This document shows positions 52,729 to 62,845 of a DNA stretch of 64,000 nt, one piece after another. The DNA is from Latilactobacillus graminis DSM 20719 (lineage in GTDB: Bacteria > Bacillota > Bacilli > Lactobacillales > Lactobacillaceae), in contig NZ_AYZB01000020.1 in assembly GCF_001436415.1 (NCBI RefSeq), positions 1-64,000 on the forward strand, written 5' to 3'. Position numbers and translations under genes: made by a program. The notes beneath the pieces were generated by a model, which saw nothing but the letters and a program-made list of their open reading frames with translations, ran no database searches and was not told the DNA's origin. Positions within the stretch are counted from its first letter, which is position 1; every line of letters begins with the position of its first letter.

Positions 52729-53776
52729 ATAGTTTATTTTCTGCCACTTTCTTAATCTGGTCAGCATATTGATAGATATCAGTAGGGTTGATGAAGTCTA
52801 ATTTAGTTGATTGTTCATCGTTTAGCTCGATAAAGTTGTGGGTATTAGTAAAGTAGACACGGACAATCCATTTGCGGATATTATCATCTAGTAAAACGTT
52901 AAAATATGAAAGGTTATCTCTGTAGTTGATACGAGATCCTTCAACTATATCTTTTAAAATGATTTTAACGGTCGCGTAAGATTCAATTTCTGCGGATGTT
53001 GTTTCGACTTCGTTTCCCGTAGGATCAGGTGTTTTATCTTCTTCTGTAATAGAAACGGAGGTTTTTAATGCAGAGCTAAGTTTATCATTAACTTTTTCAT
53101 TAATAAACTGGGTGATAGCTTTAGCAATAATTGGTTTGAAATCTTCAACAGCACTTTCGGTCTTTCTGCCTTCATAGACAGCACTCATAATATATTTAGT
53201 AAAATCAATACTTGGATGTTCTTGTTCATTTGATAAGTACTGTTTTACTTCGTTAACGTACTTTAACTCTGAAGCAGTACTTGTAATATTATCAACGTTG
53301 AAGTTATCTTTTGAAAATTTAAATAGTTCAGTAATTTGAGCATCTCTTAGTTTAGTAAGATTAACAGTTAAGAAAGGAGTGGTATCCATTTTATTAGGTT
53401 GATCTAAGTCAGTGAAAAAGCGATATTCTTCACCATTAGTCAAAATGGAAAATTTAGCATTTGTAGTGCCAAAATAACGGAAAAGCTGGGAATCATGTTT
53501 AGTGAGAGATTCGTTAATTGATTTAGCTTCAATCAATATCTGTAAAGAATCGTCTAAAATAATTGCGTAATCTACCTTTTCCCCCTTTTTAATACCAACA
53601 TCCGCAATGTATTCTGGAATAAATTCCATTGGATTAAAGATGTCGTAACCTAATGCTTGGAAGAAAGGCATGATAAGGGATGTTTTAGTGGACTCTTCGG
53701 TAGTTAGAGATTCTTTCAGTTGTTCTACACGCTTAGATATATTTTTGATATTTGAAATAAACTGTTCTTTTTCCAT
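52727..53776 (-). CDS. HsdR_N-like restriction endonuclease, orphan
   Basis: A 349-residue protein. The N-terminal ~200 residues match the nuclease domain of type I restriction R subunits: TKTSLIMPFFQALGYDIFNP and a PD-(D/E)xK core KVDYAIILDDSLQILIEAKS, with D...ExK catalytic residues. There is no helicase domain, HsdM or HsdS. The C-terminal ~150 residues contain a charged linker and a second fold beginning near SYATVKIILKDIV. Such stand-alone proteins are common; target unknown. GGAGGT before ATG 53776 decides the start over 53836. AT-rich compared with flanking core genes. Confidence 0.8.
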   Translation of the reverse strand: MEKEQFISNIKNISKRVEQLKESLTTEESTKTSLIMPFFQALGYDIFNPMEFIPEYIADVGIKKGEKVDYAIILDDSLQILIEAKSINESLTKHDSQLFRYFGTTNAKFSILTNGEEYRFFTDLDQPNKMDTTPFLTVNLTKLRDAQITELFKFSKDNFNVDNITSTASELKYVNEVKQYLSNEQEHPSIDFTKYIMSAVYEGRKTESAVEDFKPIIAKAITQFINEKVNDKLSSALKTSVSITEEDKTPDPTGNEVETTSAEIESYATVKIILKDIVEGSRINYRDNLSYFNVLLDDNIRKWIVRVYFTNTHNFIELNDEQSTKLDFINPTDIYQYADQIKKVAENKL

Positions 53777-53836
53777 AGAAGTAACCTCCAAAATGATGGG
53801 TATATATACAACATTAGTATAGTATGATTTTAACAA

Positions 53837-54205
53837 TAAAGAAAGCGTATTCCCCTAGGTGTTTTTTGACTATTTTGCACGCATAGGCTAATTAGACTGA
53901 CACTATAAGGTCAGTTTTAAAAGGATTTTTTATAGTGAAGTTGTTGACCAGTAGGCTATGGCTGCGGGAATTTATTCAAAAATTACCTATGATGGACCAA
54001 TTTACAGCCAATGTTTATCAAGATGATGACTAATTCTAAACGGCATCATGAAGTTAATCTGGAATGGTTGCAAGAACAACTTGAGAATCAATAACAAAAA
54101 ATCACCGAATAAGTAGGATTCGATAGGTAAAATGCTAATTATCCGGTGTTTTCTGAATGGCGTTAGCAAGTTTAACGTAATCTTTTATTTGAGAAATCGA
54201 TTTAT
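53837..54205 (+). other. Intergenic region with coding debris
   Basis: Around 53965-54092, two short frames read LREFIQKLPMMDQFTANVYQ and, after a frame change, SKRHHEVNLEWLQEQLENQ. They look like the remains of a gene end and cannot be assigned. An ACTGAC/GTCAGT hairpin with a T run lies at 53896-53918. No intact gene is present. Confidence 0.4.
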
Positions 54206-54241
54206 TGAAAGCGTTGACATTTTCAAGGAATATGATATGAT
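54206..54241 (+). promoter_or_regulatory. bgl operon promoter with overlapping cre site
   Basis: TGAAAGCGTTGACA (54206-54219) matches the CcpA site TGNAANCGNWNNCA at every position. The -35 TTGACA (54214-54219) lies inside it; a 16-nt spacer leads to the -10 TATGAT (54236-54241). CcpA bound here would block RNA polymerase, so the operon should be repressed on glucose. Confidence 0.85.
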
Positions 54242-54264
54242 TAAAGCAATAAAGATGAGAAACT

Positions 54265-54290
54265 TAAGAGCAGTAATGTAACTGTTCTTA
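54265..54290 (+). promoter_or_regulatory. leader hairpin, candidate antiterminator element
   Basis: TAAGAGCAGT and ACTGTTCTTA pair over 10 bp (one G-U) around a six-base loop, between the promoter and the leader terminator. It may belong to the RNA target of the BglG-type protein. It does not show the canonical RAT sequence, so this is tentative. Confidence 0.35.
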
Positions 54291-54315
54291 GAGTTATGTA
54301 ACCTTAATTGGGCAG

Positions 54316-54375
54316 AACTCAGATTAATCGCAGACAAGATTTTAATTTTGTTTGCGGTTGGTCTGAGTTTTTTTT
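54316..54375 (+). terminator. leader terminator of the bgl operon
   Basis: AACTCAGATTAATCGCAGAC and GTTTGCGGTTGGTCTGAGTT (followed by eight T) form a long hairpin 16 nt before the antiterminator gene. A terminator inside a leader, before a BglG-type gene, is the standard layout for PRD-controlled antitermination. Confidence 0.85.
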
Positions 54376-54391
54376 CTGGAAAGGAGTAAAA

Positions 54392-55231
54392 ATGCGCATT
54401 CGTAAAATTCTGAACAATAATATTGCAATCGTTACTCGAGGGGTGAATGAATCGATTATCTACTCTCCGGGAATCGCGTTTCATAAAAAGGTTGGTCAAT
54501 CTGTATCGGAAGATGAAGTTCAAAAAAACTATGTATTAGATTCGAAGGATCGGCTGGAACATCTTAGTTATTTGTTAACACATTCTGAACAAAAGATGAT
54601 AGAAATCACGAATCAGATTGTAGATTGGTACGAAATTGATGTTGATGCCAAAATCGATGACTATTTATACATTACTTTACTCGATCATATTTCTTTTATG
54701 ATTAAGCGTGGGCAAAAGGAAGAATTTATTATGAGCCCACTGCTATGGGAAGTAAAAAAATTCTATCCTCATTTTTATGCCTTAGGGATTCGAGCGGTTC
54801 AATTAATAAGTCGTGAGTATGCAATCGATTTTCCGATGGCCGAAGCGGTCTCCATTGCACTACATTTTATCAATATTCAAGACGAGAAAACTAATATCTC
54901 TGAAAAATTACAAGATATCGGCGTTCTACGGGATTTACTCAATATTATTAAGTACCATTTTAAGACCGATTTTGATGAGAACAGCATCAACTATTTACGA
55001 TTGGTAACGCATTTACAATATTTCATTGAACGGTTGAATTCTAATCGAGCCTATAATTCCGATCAAACGATGTTATATGAACAAGTTAAAACCATTTATC
55101 CAAGTGCATATGAAGTTGTTCAAAAAATTGAGAAGTACATTATTGAAAAATATAATCAAGAGATTTCCCAAGATGAGTATACCTATTTGATGATTCACAT
55201 CAATCGGGTGACAGAAAGAGCAGGTAATTAG
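54392..55231 (+). CDS. licT: BglG/LicT family transcriptional antiterminator
   Basis: A 279-residue protein. The N-terminal RNA-binding CAT domain spans residues 1-55 (MRIRKILNNNIAIV). Two PTS regulation domains follow, PRD1 (~65-170, with LLDHISFMIKRG) and PRD2 (~172-279, with LVTHLQYFIERL and LMIHINRV), carrying the conserved histidines. With substrate present, it binds the leader RNA and prevents termination; without it, the EII phosphorylates and inactivates it. AAGGAG precedes the ATG. The EII gene starts 2 nt after its stop. Confidence 0.92.
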   Translation: MRIRKILNNNIAIVTRGVNESIIYSPGIAFHKKVGQSVSEDEVQKNYVLDSKDRLEHLSYLLTHSEQKMIEITNQIVDWYEIDVDAKIDDYLYITLLDHISFMIKRGQKEEFIMSPLLWEVKKFYPHFYALGIRAVQLISREYAIDFPMAEAVSIALHFINIQDEKTNISEKLQDIGVLRDLLNIIKYHFKTDFDENSINYLRLVTHLQYFIERLNSNRAYNSDQTMLYEQVKTIYPSAYEVVQKIEKYIIEKYNQEISQDEYTYLMIHINRVTERAGN

Positions 55232-55233
55232 AC

Positions 55234-57102
55234 ATGCAATATCAAGCATTAAATAATAAGATTATCGAATTAGTAGGCGGTAAAGAGAATATCCAAGCGG
55301 TTGTGCATTGTATGACAAGATTGAGATTTACTTTAAAGGATAGAGAAAAAGCTGATACAGAGGCACTCAAGTCAATCGACGATGTTATCGATGTGGTTAA
55401 TAATAATGTCTCGTATCAAATCATTATCGGCACGCATGTTGCTGATGTCTACGATGAGTTAGTGACAATGCTTGGTATCAAAAATAATACAGACGAGATT
55501 GTAGCCGATAAACCGAAAAAGAATATTGTCAAATCGATTTTGGATGTTGTTTCAGAATCAATGACTCCGATTCTAGAACCAATTATTTGTGCGGGATTAT
55601 TAGCAGCATTATTATCGATTATCTCGTTGACCGGGATTATATCAGTTGATAGTTCGACCTATAAGATATTCGATGCACTAAGAACAGCTGTATTTTATTT
55701 TCTGCCAATTTTAATGGCAATGAGTAGTGCCAAACGACTCGGTGCAAGTCCTTATTTAGCAGTTGCGCTGGCCGCGACAATCTTATCGGCACCCATTAAT
55801 GGCGTCGCGGGCTTAACGTTATTTGCAATTCCGTTGCCACAAATTACGTATGCTAATAGTTTTATTCCCATTTTATTAGCAGTTTGGTTTATGGGATACG
55901 TTACTAAATTTGTTAAAAAAATCGTTCCTAATACACTGCAATACTTTCTGACGCCACTTTTGATTATGCTCATCACGTTACCAGCAACGTTAATCGTCTT
56001 TGGACCATTAGGCTATTATCTGGGTGAAGGCATTATTCAGTTTTTCAATTTATTAATGAAATATGTTGGTAGTTGGTTTGTGATGATGCTTTACTCAGCA
56101 TTGCAACCGTTCATTGTAATGCTCGGCGCAGGGAACTTCATTATGCCAGTGGTTGCCGCTTTAATTGCGTCCGACGGGTATGATCCAGCATTTATTTCAT
56201 CAGCAACAATCTCTGATATTGCTGTCGGTGGCGCAATGTTGGGCTATTTCTTGAAAACTCGAAACAGTAAGCAGAAACAATTATTTGGAACAGTTACCCT
56301 GTCAGCAATATTGGGGGTAACTGAACCAGCTATTTACGGGGTTTTTGTTAAATTTAGACGCCCATTTATCGCTGTCATGATTGGTGGCGGACTAGGGGGG
56401 CTTTTTGCTGGATTGACTGGTGTTAAAGCCTACTCTATTGCATGGGGGTTATTCGGATTGCCGGCTTATATTGGTAAGGGCGATTTTATGAACTTATGGT
56501 TGATGGTCACTGCCGTCATTATTAGTTTTGTAGGAGCGGCAATTGCTGCATATGTCTTAGGTATTCCTGCTGAAGATGGTATTCCGAGTCAAGAATCGGT
56601 CATCAAGCCCAAAAAATTACAAGCGGATAGTGAATCTCACTATACAACGCTATCCGTTGATAGTGTTGTGGATGGTAAATTAGTTCAGCTATCAGAAATT
56701 AACGACGCTGCGTTTTCAAGTGGCGCGATGGGTAAAGGGGTTGGCATATACCCTAACGTTAATCAAATTGCATCGCCGGTTACAGGAACGATCACGGCTG
56801 TTTTCCCAACTAAACATGCCTTAGGAATCACCGGAAGTGATGGTGTTGAAGTACTAGTCCATATCGGGATTGATACCGTTGAATTAGAAGGACAATATTT
56901 TGAGGTGCTTGTCAAACAAGGTGATACCATTGAGAGTGGCCAACCGATCGCCAATGTTGATTTTGAAAAAGTGAAAGCAGCCGGGTATGAAATACCTGTG
57001 ATAATTATTATTACCAATACAAACGAATATCTCGATATTATTCCAATTGCAGATAAAGATGTAAAGGTGAATGAATCAGTAATGAATATTATTTTAAGGT
57101 AG
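55234..57102 (+). CDS. bglP: PTS beta-glucoside-specific EIIBCA
   Basis: A 622-residue fused permease. IIB at residues ~1-85 has the phosphorylated Cys in AVVHCMTRLRFTL. IIC (~105-455) has about ten helices and the ILGVTEPAIYGV motif. IIA (~480-622) has the active His in VEVLVHIGIDTVEL. It imports and phosphorylates aryl- or alkyl-beta-glucosides such as salicin, arbutin or cellobiose-type sugars. It lies between the antiterminator and the phospho-beta-glucosidase, and likely also signals to the PRD protein. Confidence 0.93.
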   Translation: MQYQALNNKIIELVGGKENIQAVVHCMTRLRFTLKDREKADTEALKSIDDVIDVVNNNVSYQIIIGTHVADVYDELVTMLGIKNNTDEIVADKPKKNIVKSILDVVSESMTPILEPIICAGLLAALLSIISLTGIISVDSSTYKIFDALRTAVFYFLPILMAMSSAKRLGASPYLAVALAATILSAPINGVAGLTLFAIPLPQITYANSFIPILLAVWFMGYVTKFVKKIVPNTLQYFLTPLLIMLITLPATLIVFGPLGYYLGEGIIQFFNLLMKYVGSWFVMMLYSALQPFIVMLGAGNFIMPVVAALIASDGYDPAFISSATISDIAVGGAMLGYFLKTRNSKQKQLFGTVTLSAILGVTEPAIYGVFVKFRRPFIAVMIGGGLGGLFAGLTGVKAYSIAWGLFGLPAYIGKGDFMNLWLMVTAVIISFVGAAIAAYVLGIPAEDGIPSQESVIKPKKLQADSESHYTTLSVDSVVDGKLVQLSEINDAAFSSGAMGKGVGIYPNVNQIASPVTGTITAVFPTKHALGITGSDGVEVLVHIGIDTVELEGQYFEVLVKQGDTIESGQPIANVDFEKVKAAGYEIPVIIIITNTNEYLDIIPIADKDVKVNESVMNIILR

Positions 57103-57110
57103 GGATATAA

Positions 57111-58541
<1,431 letters not shown>

Positions 58542-58592
58542 AGCCGTACTAACTAGTACCGCATTGGTTAATTTAACCTGTGAAAAATAAGT

Positions 58593-58641
58593 AACCTCCA
58601 CCCCGAGTGAAACCAACGTTTCGCTCGGGGTGGGGGTTTTT
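58593..58641 (+). terminator. terminator of the bgl operon
   Basis: AACCTCCACCCCGAGTGAAAC and GTTTCGCTCGGGGTGGGGGTT, followed by a T run, form a long GC-rich hairpin. Confidence 0.92.
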
Positions 58642-58707
58642 GAATCCTGTGGTTTTTGCCAATTAGCCAGTGCGTAATATGGGGAAGAGTGGCTGAAATT
58701 TTTATCG

Positions 58708-58758
58708 TTGACAGATGTAAACACAAGCGGTATGCTTATTACATGAACTACAGTTGTA
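58708..58758 (+). promoter_or_regulatory. cop promoter with two CopY operator boxes
   Basis: -35 TTGACA (58708-58713), 17-nt spacer, -10 TATGCT (58731-58736). A cop box TACAGTTGTA (58749-58758) fits TACANNTGTA exactly. A second, GACAGATGTA (58710-58719), overlaps the -35 with one mismatch. Two boxes around the promoter match the usual CopY layout. Confidence 0.85.
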
Positions 58759-58775
58759 GACGAAATAGGTGAGCG

Positions 58776-59231
58776 ATGATGACGACTGCAAAAATTAATT
58801 TAACCCCTGCTGAATGGGAAATAATGCGAATTATTTGGACTAAAGGTGCGATTACTAGTAATGAAGTAATCACTTTAATTCAAGGTAAAAAGAACTGGTC
58901 AGAATCAACGATCAAGACATTATTACGGCGGTTGGTAAAAAAAACAGCCTTGGCAACCGCTAAAGTGGGACGGAAATTTATCTATTCGGCAGAAATTGAT
59001 GAAAATAGTGCAATTGATCAAATCACTGATGATACTTTTAGCCGGCTATGTGAAATGAAAAAGGGGGCTGAGTTAGCCAAATTAATTACCAGCACAACAC
59101 TCAGTAAACATGATATTCAAACGATGCAGGCCATTTTGGCTAAAAAACTAGCAACCGCCCCTGAAAAAGTGGCTTGTAATTGTTTATCAGGAGAAAATCA
59201 ATGCGATCCAAAATATTGTGAAGTAGAATAA
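58776..59231 (+). CDS. copY: CopY/TcrY family copper-responsive repressor
   Basis: A 151-residue BlaI/MecI/CopY-type repressor. The winged helix at residues ~8-70 contains LTPAEWEIMRIIWTKGAITS and STIKTLLRRLVKK. The C-terminus has four Cys in CNCLSGENQCDPKYC. The spacing (CxC-x6-C-x4-C) is wider than the classic CxCx4-5CxC of CopY, so metal binding may differ in detail. It represses the cop operon until Cu(I) displaces zinc. It lies just downstream of its two operator boxes. Confidence 0.9.
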   Translation: MMTTAKINLTPAEWEIMRIIWTKGAITSNEVITLIQGKKNWSESTIKTLLRRLVKKTALATAKVGRKFIYSAEIDENSAIDQITDDTFSRLCEMKKGAELAKLITSTTLSKHDIQTMQAILAKKLATAPEKVACNCLSGENQCDPKYCEVE

Positions 59232-59246
59232 ATAAGGAGAATTGAC

Positions 59247-59618
59247 ATGGTAAAAATGATAGTTTTAATCGTGGGTTTATTATTAATTGGGTTTATTATC
59301 TGGTGGTTTTTTGGAAAACACAAAATTGATACGACGACTGCCGCAGTTCAGCATAATCAACAAACCATCAATATTGAAGTTAAGGGCGGTTATTCCCCTG
59401 AAAGAGTCGTTTTAAAAAAGGGTGTGCCGGCAGTTTTGAATTTTAATCGAAAAGACTCATCAAGTTGCTTAGATCGAGTTGTTTTTCCGGATTTTGGGAT
59501 TAACCAAGAACTACCACAAAATCAACCACAGACAGTCAAGATTGATACTAGCAAACCGGGTACTTATCAATGGGCTTGCGGCATGGATATGTTTCATGGT
59601 GAATTAATTATTAAATAA
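59247..59618 (+). CDS. Membrane-anchored cupredoxin-like protein
   Basis: A 123-residue protein with an N-terminal membrane helix (~4-22) and an exported cupredoxin-type domain (~40-123). Likely copper ligands are in SSSCLDRVVF and the C-terminal ACGMDMFHGEL: Cys, Met and His. It would bind copper outside the membrane. It is the second gene in the cop operon, 15 nt after copY, and is paralogous to the next gene, which has no anchor. Confidence 0.85.
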   Translation: MVKMIVLIVGLLLIGFIIWWFFGKHKIDTTTAAVQHNQQTINIEVKGGYSPERVVLKKGVPAVLNFNRKDSSSCLDRVVFPDFGINQELPQNQPQTVKIDTSKPGTYQWACGMDMFHGELIIK

Positions 59619-59642
59619 AAAGATTTAACGGAGGCAATACAA

Positions 59643-59918
59643 ATGACACAAGCAATTCAAAAAGCAGCGATTCAAGTTGCGGGTGGTTACAATCCAGAAA
59701 TGATTACCCTTAAACAAGGGGTACCAGCCGAATTGACCTTTACGAGAACTTCGGATCAAGGCTGTTTAGATGTGGTACATTCGACCAGTTTAGGTTTTGA
59801 AAAAGATTTAACTTTAGGAGTACCACAAATGGTGAATATTCCAACTGATCAAGTCGGTGAATTTGATTTTAGTTGTGGCATGGATATGTTCCATGGAAAG
59901 GTGGTCATTGAAAAATGA
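59643..59918 (+). CDS. Cytoplasmic cupredoxin-like protein
   Basis: A 91-residue stand-alone cupredoxin-type domain without signal or anchor. It shares VAGGYNPEMITLKQGVPAEL, the QGCLD Cys and the C-terminal CGMDMFHGKV with the upstream anchored paralogue. It overlaps copA by 4 nt. It may replace the CopZ chaperone or the missing N-terminal metal-binding domain of CopA by handing Cu(I) to the pump. That role is inferred from position. Confidence 0.8.
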   Translation: MTQAIQKAAIQVAGGYNPEMITLKQGVPAELTFTRTSDQGCLDVVHSTSLGFEKDLTLGVPQMVNIPTDQVGEFDFSCGMDMFHGKVVIEK

Positions 59919-61843
59919 AAATTGTTACGCGCTTTTGGATCTCGTTGATTTTTTCATTGCCGATGTTGCTTGAAATGCTCTTAATGCCACTTACGGGATG
60001 GATGTTACCTGGTGGTCAATGGACAATGTTAATTTTGACGACGGTTGTGATGGTGATTTCAGCGCGTCCTTTTATTCAAAGTGCTGTTGCTTCATTTAAA
60101 AAGCACCATTCGAACATGGATACGTTAGTGGCAATTGGAACGGCAACCGCTTATTTTTTCAGTATTTATGCGATGTTTAATCATCAAGCTGTTTTCTTTG
60201 AGAGTGCGGCTTTTGTGATTACTTTTGTCCTATTAGGCCAAGTTTTTGAAGAAAAAATGCGGCATAATGCTTCGAATGCCATTGAAAAATTAGTCGACTT
60301 GCAAGCTAAAGAGGCTGAGGTGATTCGTAATGGTCAAGTTATTCGAGTGCCAATTACAGAAGTCGTTAAAGGCGACTTATTACGTGTCAAACCGGGGCAA
60401 AAAATTGCGGTCGATGGGGTTATTACAGATGGTAATTCAACCATTGATGAGTCTATGGTCACTGGAGAAAGTATGCCAGTTGAAAAAAAGGCTGGCGATC
60501 ATGTGATTGGTTCAACTATTAATAGTACAGGGACTTTTACCTTTGAAGCTGAAAAAGTTGGTAATGATACGATGCTGGCGCAAATTGTCGATTTGGTTAA
60601 AAAAGCCCAGAATAGTCATGCACCGATTCAAAATTTAACTGATAAAGTTTCTGATGTTTTTGTACCGGTGGTATTAATTATTGCAATTGCCACTTTTTTG
60701 ATTTGGTATGTTTTCTTAGGTGCGGCTTTAGGGCAAGCGTTGATTTTTGCGGTCTCAGTAGTCGTAATTGCCTGCCCATGTGCGCTGGGTTTAGCGACAC
60801 CAACGGCCTTAATGGTTGGGACTGGTCGTGGTGCCAAAATGGGGATTCTAATTAAAAACGGTGAAGTTTTGGAAGAAGTTAATGATATTCAAACGGTTGT
60901 CTTCGATAAAACGGGGACAATTACTGTCGGAAAGCCCAAAGTAACAGATGTGATTGGCGATCAAGCCAAGATTATTGGACTAGCTGCTGGCTTAGAAACG
61001 TCATCAGAACATCCGTTAGCCACTGCCATTTTGGATCAAGCCCAAGCCTTAGAAATTAATGTGCCCCAAGTGACTAATTTTAAAGCGCTTGAAGGTCGCG
61101 GGGTTGAAGCTGTTGTTAATGGGCAACGTGCCTTTGTTGGGAATCAACGTTTATTGACAGATTCTGAGATTAATTCACAACTAAAAGCTGAAATTACCCG
61201 ATTGCAAAATGAAGCTAAAACGGTTGTATTTGTCGGATTGGGTAATGAAATTATCGGCTTAATTGCGATTCAAGATACGCCAAAAACAACTTCTAAAGAA
61301 GCAATCGCGGCATTAAAAGCACGTGGTTTGAAGACAGTGATGTTAACTGGTGATAATCAACATGTTGCTCAAGCAATTGCTGATCAAGTAGGGATTGATG
61401 AGGTCATTGCCGATGTTTTGCCAAGTGATAAAGCAGCACATGTTGCTGAATTAAAAGCGCATGGTAAAGTGGCTTTTGTCGGTGATGGGATTAATGATGC
61501 ACCGGCTTTGACTGCTGCTGATGTTGGAATTGCTATGGGGTCTGGAACGGATATTGCAATTGAATCTGGTGGAATTATCTTAGTGAAAAATGATTTACGC
61601 GATGTTGATCTGGCTTTAGCACTGAGCAAAAAAACGTTTAATCGTATCAGATTAAATCTTTTCTGGGCTTTTGTGTATAATGTCTTAGGGATTCCGGTGG
61701 CAACCGGTGTCTTTTATACATTCGGCTTAATTTTAAGCCCTGAATTTGCTGGGTTGGCGATGGCTCTTAGTTCATTGTCGGTTGTGACAAGTTCAGTACT
61801 TCTAAATAAAGCTAAGTTATCATCGAAAATTGTACGTGCTTGA
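59915..61843 (+). CDS. copA: Copper-exporting P1B-type ATPase
   Basis: A 642-residue P-type ATPase. Eight membrane segments can be placed, with the ion-site CPC motif in VVIACPCALGLATP. The actuator motif is MVTGESMPVEK, the phosphorylation site FDKTGTITVG, the nucleotide-domain motif SSEHPLA, and the hinge VGDGINDAPAL. It lacks any N-terminal HMA (GMxCxxC) domain, so it starts directly with helix 1. It pumps Cu(I) out of the cell. Overlaps the cupredoxin gene (ATGA). Confidence 0.93.
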   Translation: MKIVTRFWISLIFSLPMLLEMLLMPLTGWMLPGGQWTMLILTTVVMVISARPFIQSAVASFKKHHSNMDTLVAIGTATAYFFSIYAMFNHQAVFFESAAFVITFVLLGQVFEEKMRHNASNAIEKLVDLQAKEAEVIRNGQVIRVPITEVVKGDLLRVKPGQKIAVDGVITDGNSTIDESMVTGESMPVEKKAGDHVIGSTINSTGTFTFEAEKVGNDTMLAQIVDLVKKAQNSHAPIQNLTDKVSDVFVPVVLIIAIATFLIWYVFLGAALGQALIFAVSVVVIACPCALGLATPTALMVGTGRGAKMGILIKNGEVLEEVNDIQTVVFDKTGTITVGKPKVTDVIGDQAKIIGLAAGLETSSEHPLATAILDQAQALEINVPQVTNFKALEGRGVEAVVNGQRAFVGNQRLLTDSEINSQLKAEITRLQNEAKTVVFVGLGNEIIGLIAIQDTPKTTSKEAIAALKARGLKTVMLTGDNQHVAQAIADQVGIDEVIADVLPSDKAAHVAELKAHGKVAFVGDGINDAPALTAADVGIAMGSGTDIAIESGGIILVKNDLRDVDLALALSKKTFNRIRLNLFWAFVYNVLGIPVATGVFYTFGLILSPEFAGLAMALSSLSVVTSSVLLNKAKLSSKIVRA

Positions 61844-61862
61844 TGGACTGTATTGTGCAGTG

Positions 61863-61903
61863 AACCGTCGTGATTGGTTAAAACTAATCACGACGGTTTT
61901 TTT
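61863..61903 (+). terminator. terminator of the cop operon
   Basis: AACCGTCGTGATTGGTT and AACTAATCACGACGGTTTTTTT form a strong hairpin. The following ~125 bases to the next promoter contain no gene. Confidence 0.9.
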
Positions 61904-62031
61904 GTGGGGAAATCGTGTGCTAAAAGTTAAATATGGCTGGCAAACCGCTTTTTTGGGGGAAATGTTTTACGTGAAACATGTTGAAATGGTGTTTCACAGA
62001 TTATTATAAAAGTTAGCCAAAGCTAAAATAT

Positions 62032-62087
62032 TTGTTAATTTGCGTAAATTCTTGTATGCTGTAGAAGAATAAGTTAGGTTTACCTAA
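62032..62087 (+). promoter_or_regulatory. Promoter and DtxR/MntR-type operator of the metal ABC operon
   Basis: -35 TTGTTA (62032-62037), 17-nt spacer, -10 TATGCT (62055-62060). TTAGGTTTACCTAA (62074-62087), a perfect palindrome just after the -10, resembles sites of manganese- or iron-responsive DtxR-family repressors (MntR, ScaR). The operon should be off when the metal is plentiful. Confidence 0.8.
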
Positions 62088-62104
62088 AAGAATGGAGGCG
62101 TTTT

Positions 62105-62845
62105 ATGTTAGTGGTTAAAAACCTCACTGTTGCTTATGATGATTCACCAGTATTGACTGATGTTACTGTACATTTTGATGCGGGTAAGATTACTGGTATT
62201 ATTGGCCCCAATGGCGCGGGCAAATCAACACTCATTAAGGCTATTTTGGGTTTGATTAAGGTCCGGCAAGGTTCAGTTTTATATCAAGATTGCCCAATTC
62301 ACACAATTCAAAAGCAAATCGCTTATGTTGAACAGCGAAAAGATTTAGATTTAAATTTTCCAATCAACGTTTTTGACGTTGTGTTAACGGGAACTTACGG
62401 TCAGCTTGGTGTCTTTCATAATCCAGGGCAAAAAGCAAAGCAGGCCAGTCTCGCGGCGCTCGAACAAGTTGGGTTAAGTGCTTTTTCAAAGCGACAGATT
62501 GGCCAACTATCAGGCGGTCAGTTACAGCGTGTCTTTGTTGCGCGGGCGATTGTCCAGGAAGCAGCGATCATTATTTTAGATGAACCATTCGTGGGGATTG
62601 ACTTACAAAGTGAGACTGCAATTATGGGCATTATGAAGCAGTGGCGCGATGCAGGCAAGACCATTATTGTCATTCATCATGATTTGAATAAGGTTTCACA
62701 ATACTTTGATGATCTGGTTGTGATGAATCACGGGGTTGTCGATTATGGGCCAGTCAAAAAAGTTTATAATGCCCAAAATATTACGCAGGCCTTTAGTGCT
62801 GACTTATCGACGGTCTTATTTGATGATCAGGCGGTGGCAAAATGA
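62105..62845 (+). CDS. Metal ABC transporter ATP-binding protein (Mn/Zn/Fe type)
   Basis: A 246-residue ABC ATPase of the cluster 9 (A-1) metal family. Walker A is GPNGAGKSTLIKAILG, Q-loop YVEQR, signature LSGGQLQRVFVARAI, Walker B IIILDEPFVGID, and the switch His is in IVIHHD. It powers uptake of Mn, Zn or Fe with the permease that overlaps it by 4 nt and the binding protein after that. The upstream DtxR/MntR-type palindrome favours manganese (MntB/MtsB-like), but the metal is not proven. Confidence 0.92.
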   Translation: MLVVKNLTVAYDDSPVLTDVTVHFDAGKITGIIGPNGAGKSTLIKAILGLIKVRQGSVLYQDCPIHTIQKQIAYVEQRKDLDLNFPINVFDVVLTGTYGQLGVFHNPGQKAKQASLAALEQVGLSAFSKRQIGQLSGGQLQRVFVARAIVQEAAIIILDEPFVGIDLQSETAIMGIMKQWRDAGKTIIVIHHDLNKVSQYFDDLVVMNHGVVDYGPVKKVYNAQNITQAFSADLSTVLFDDQAVAK

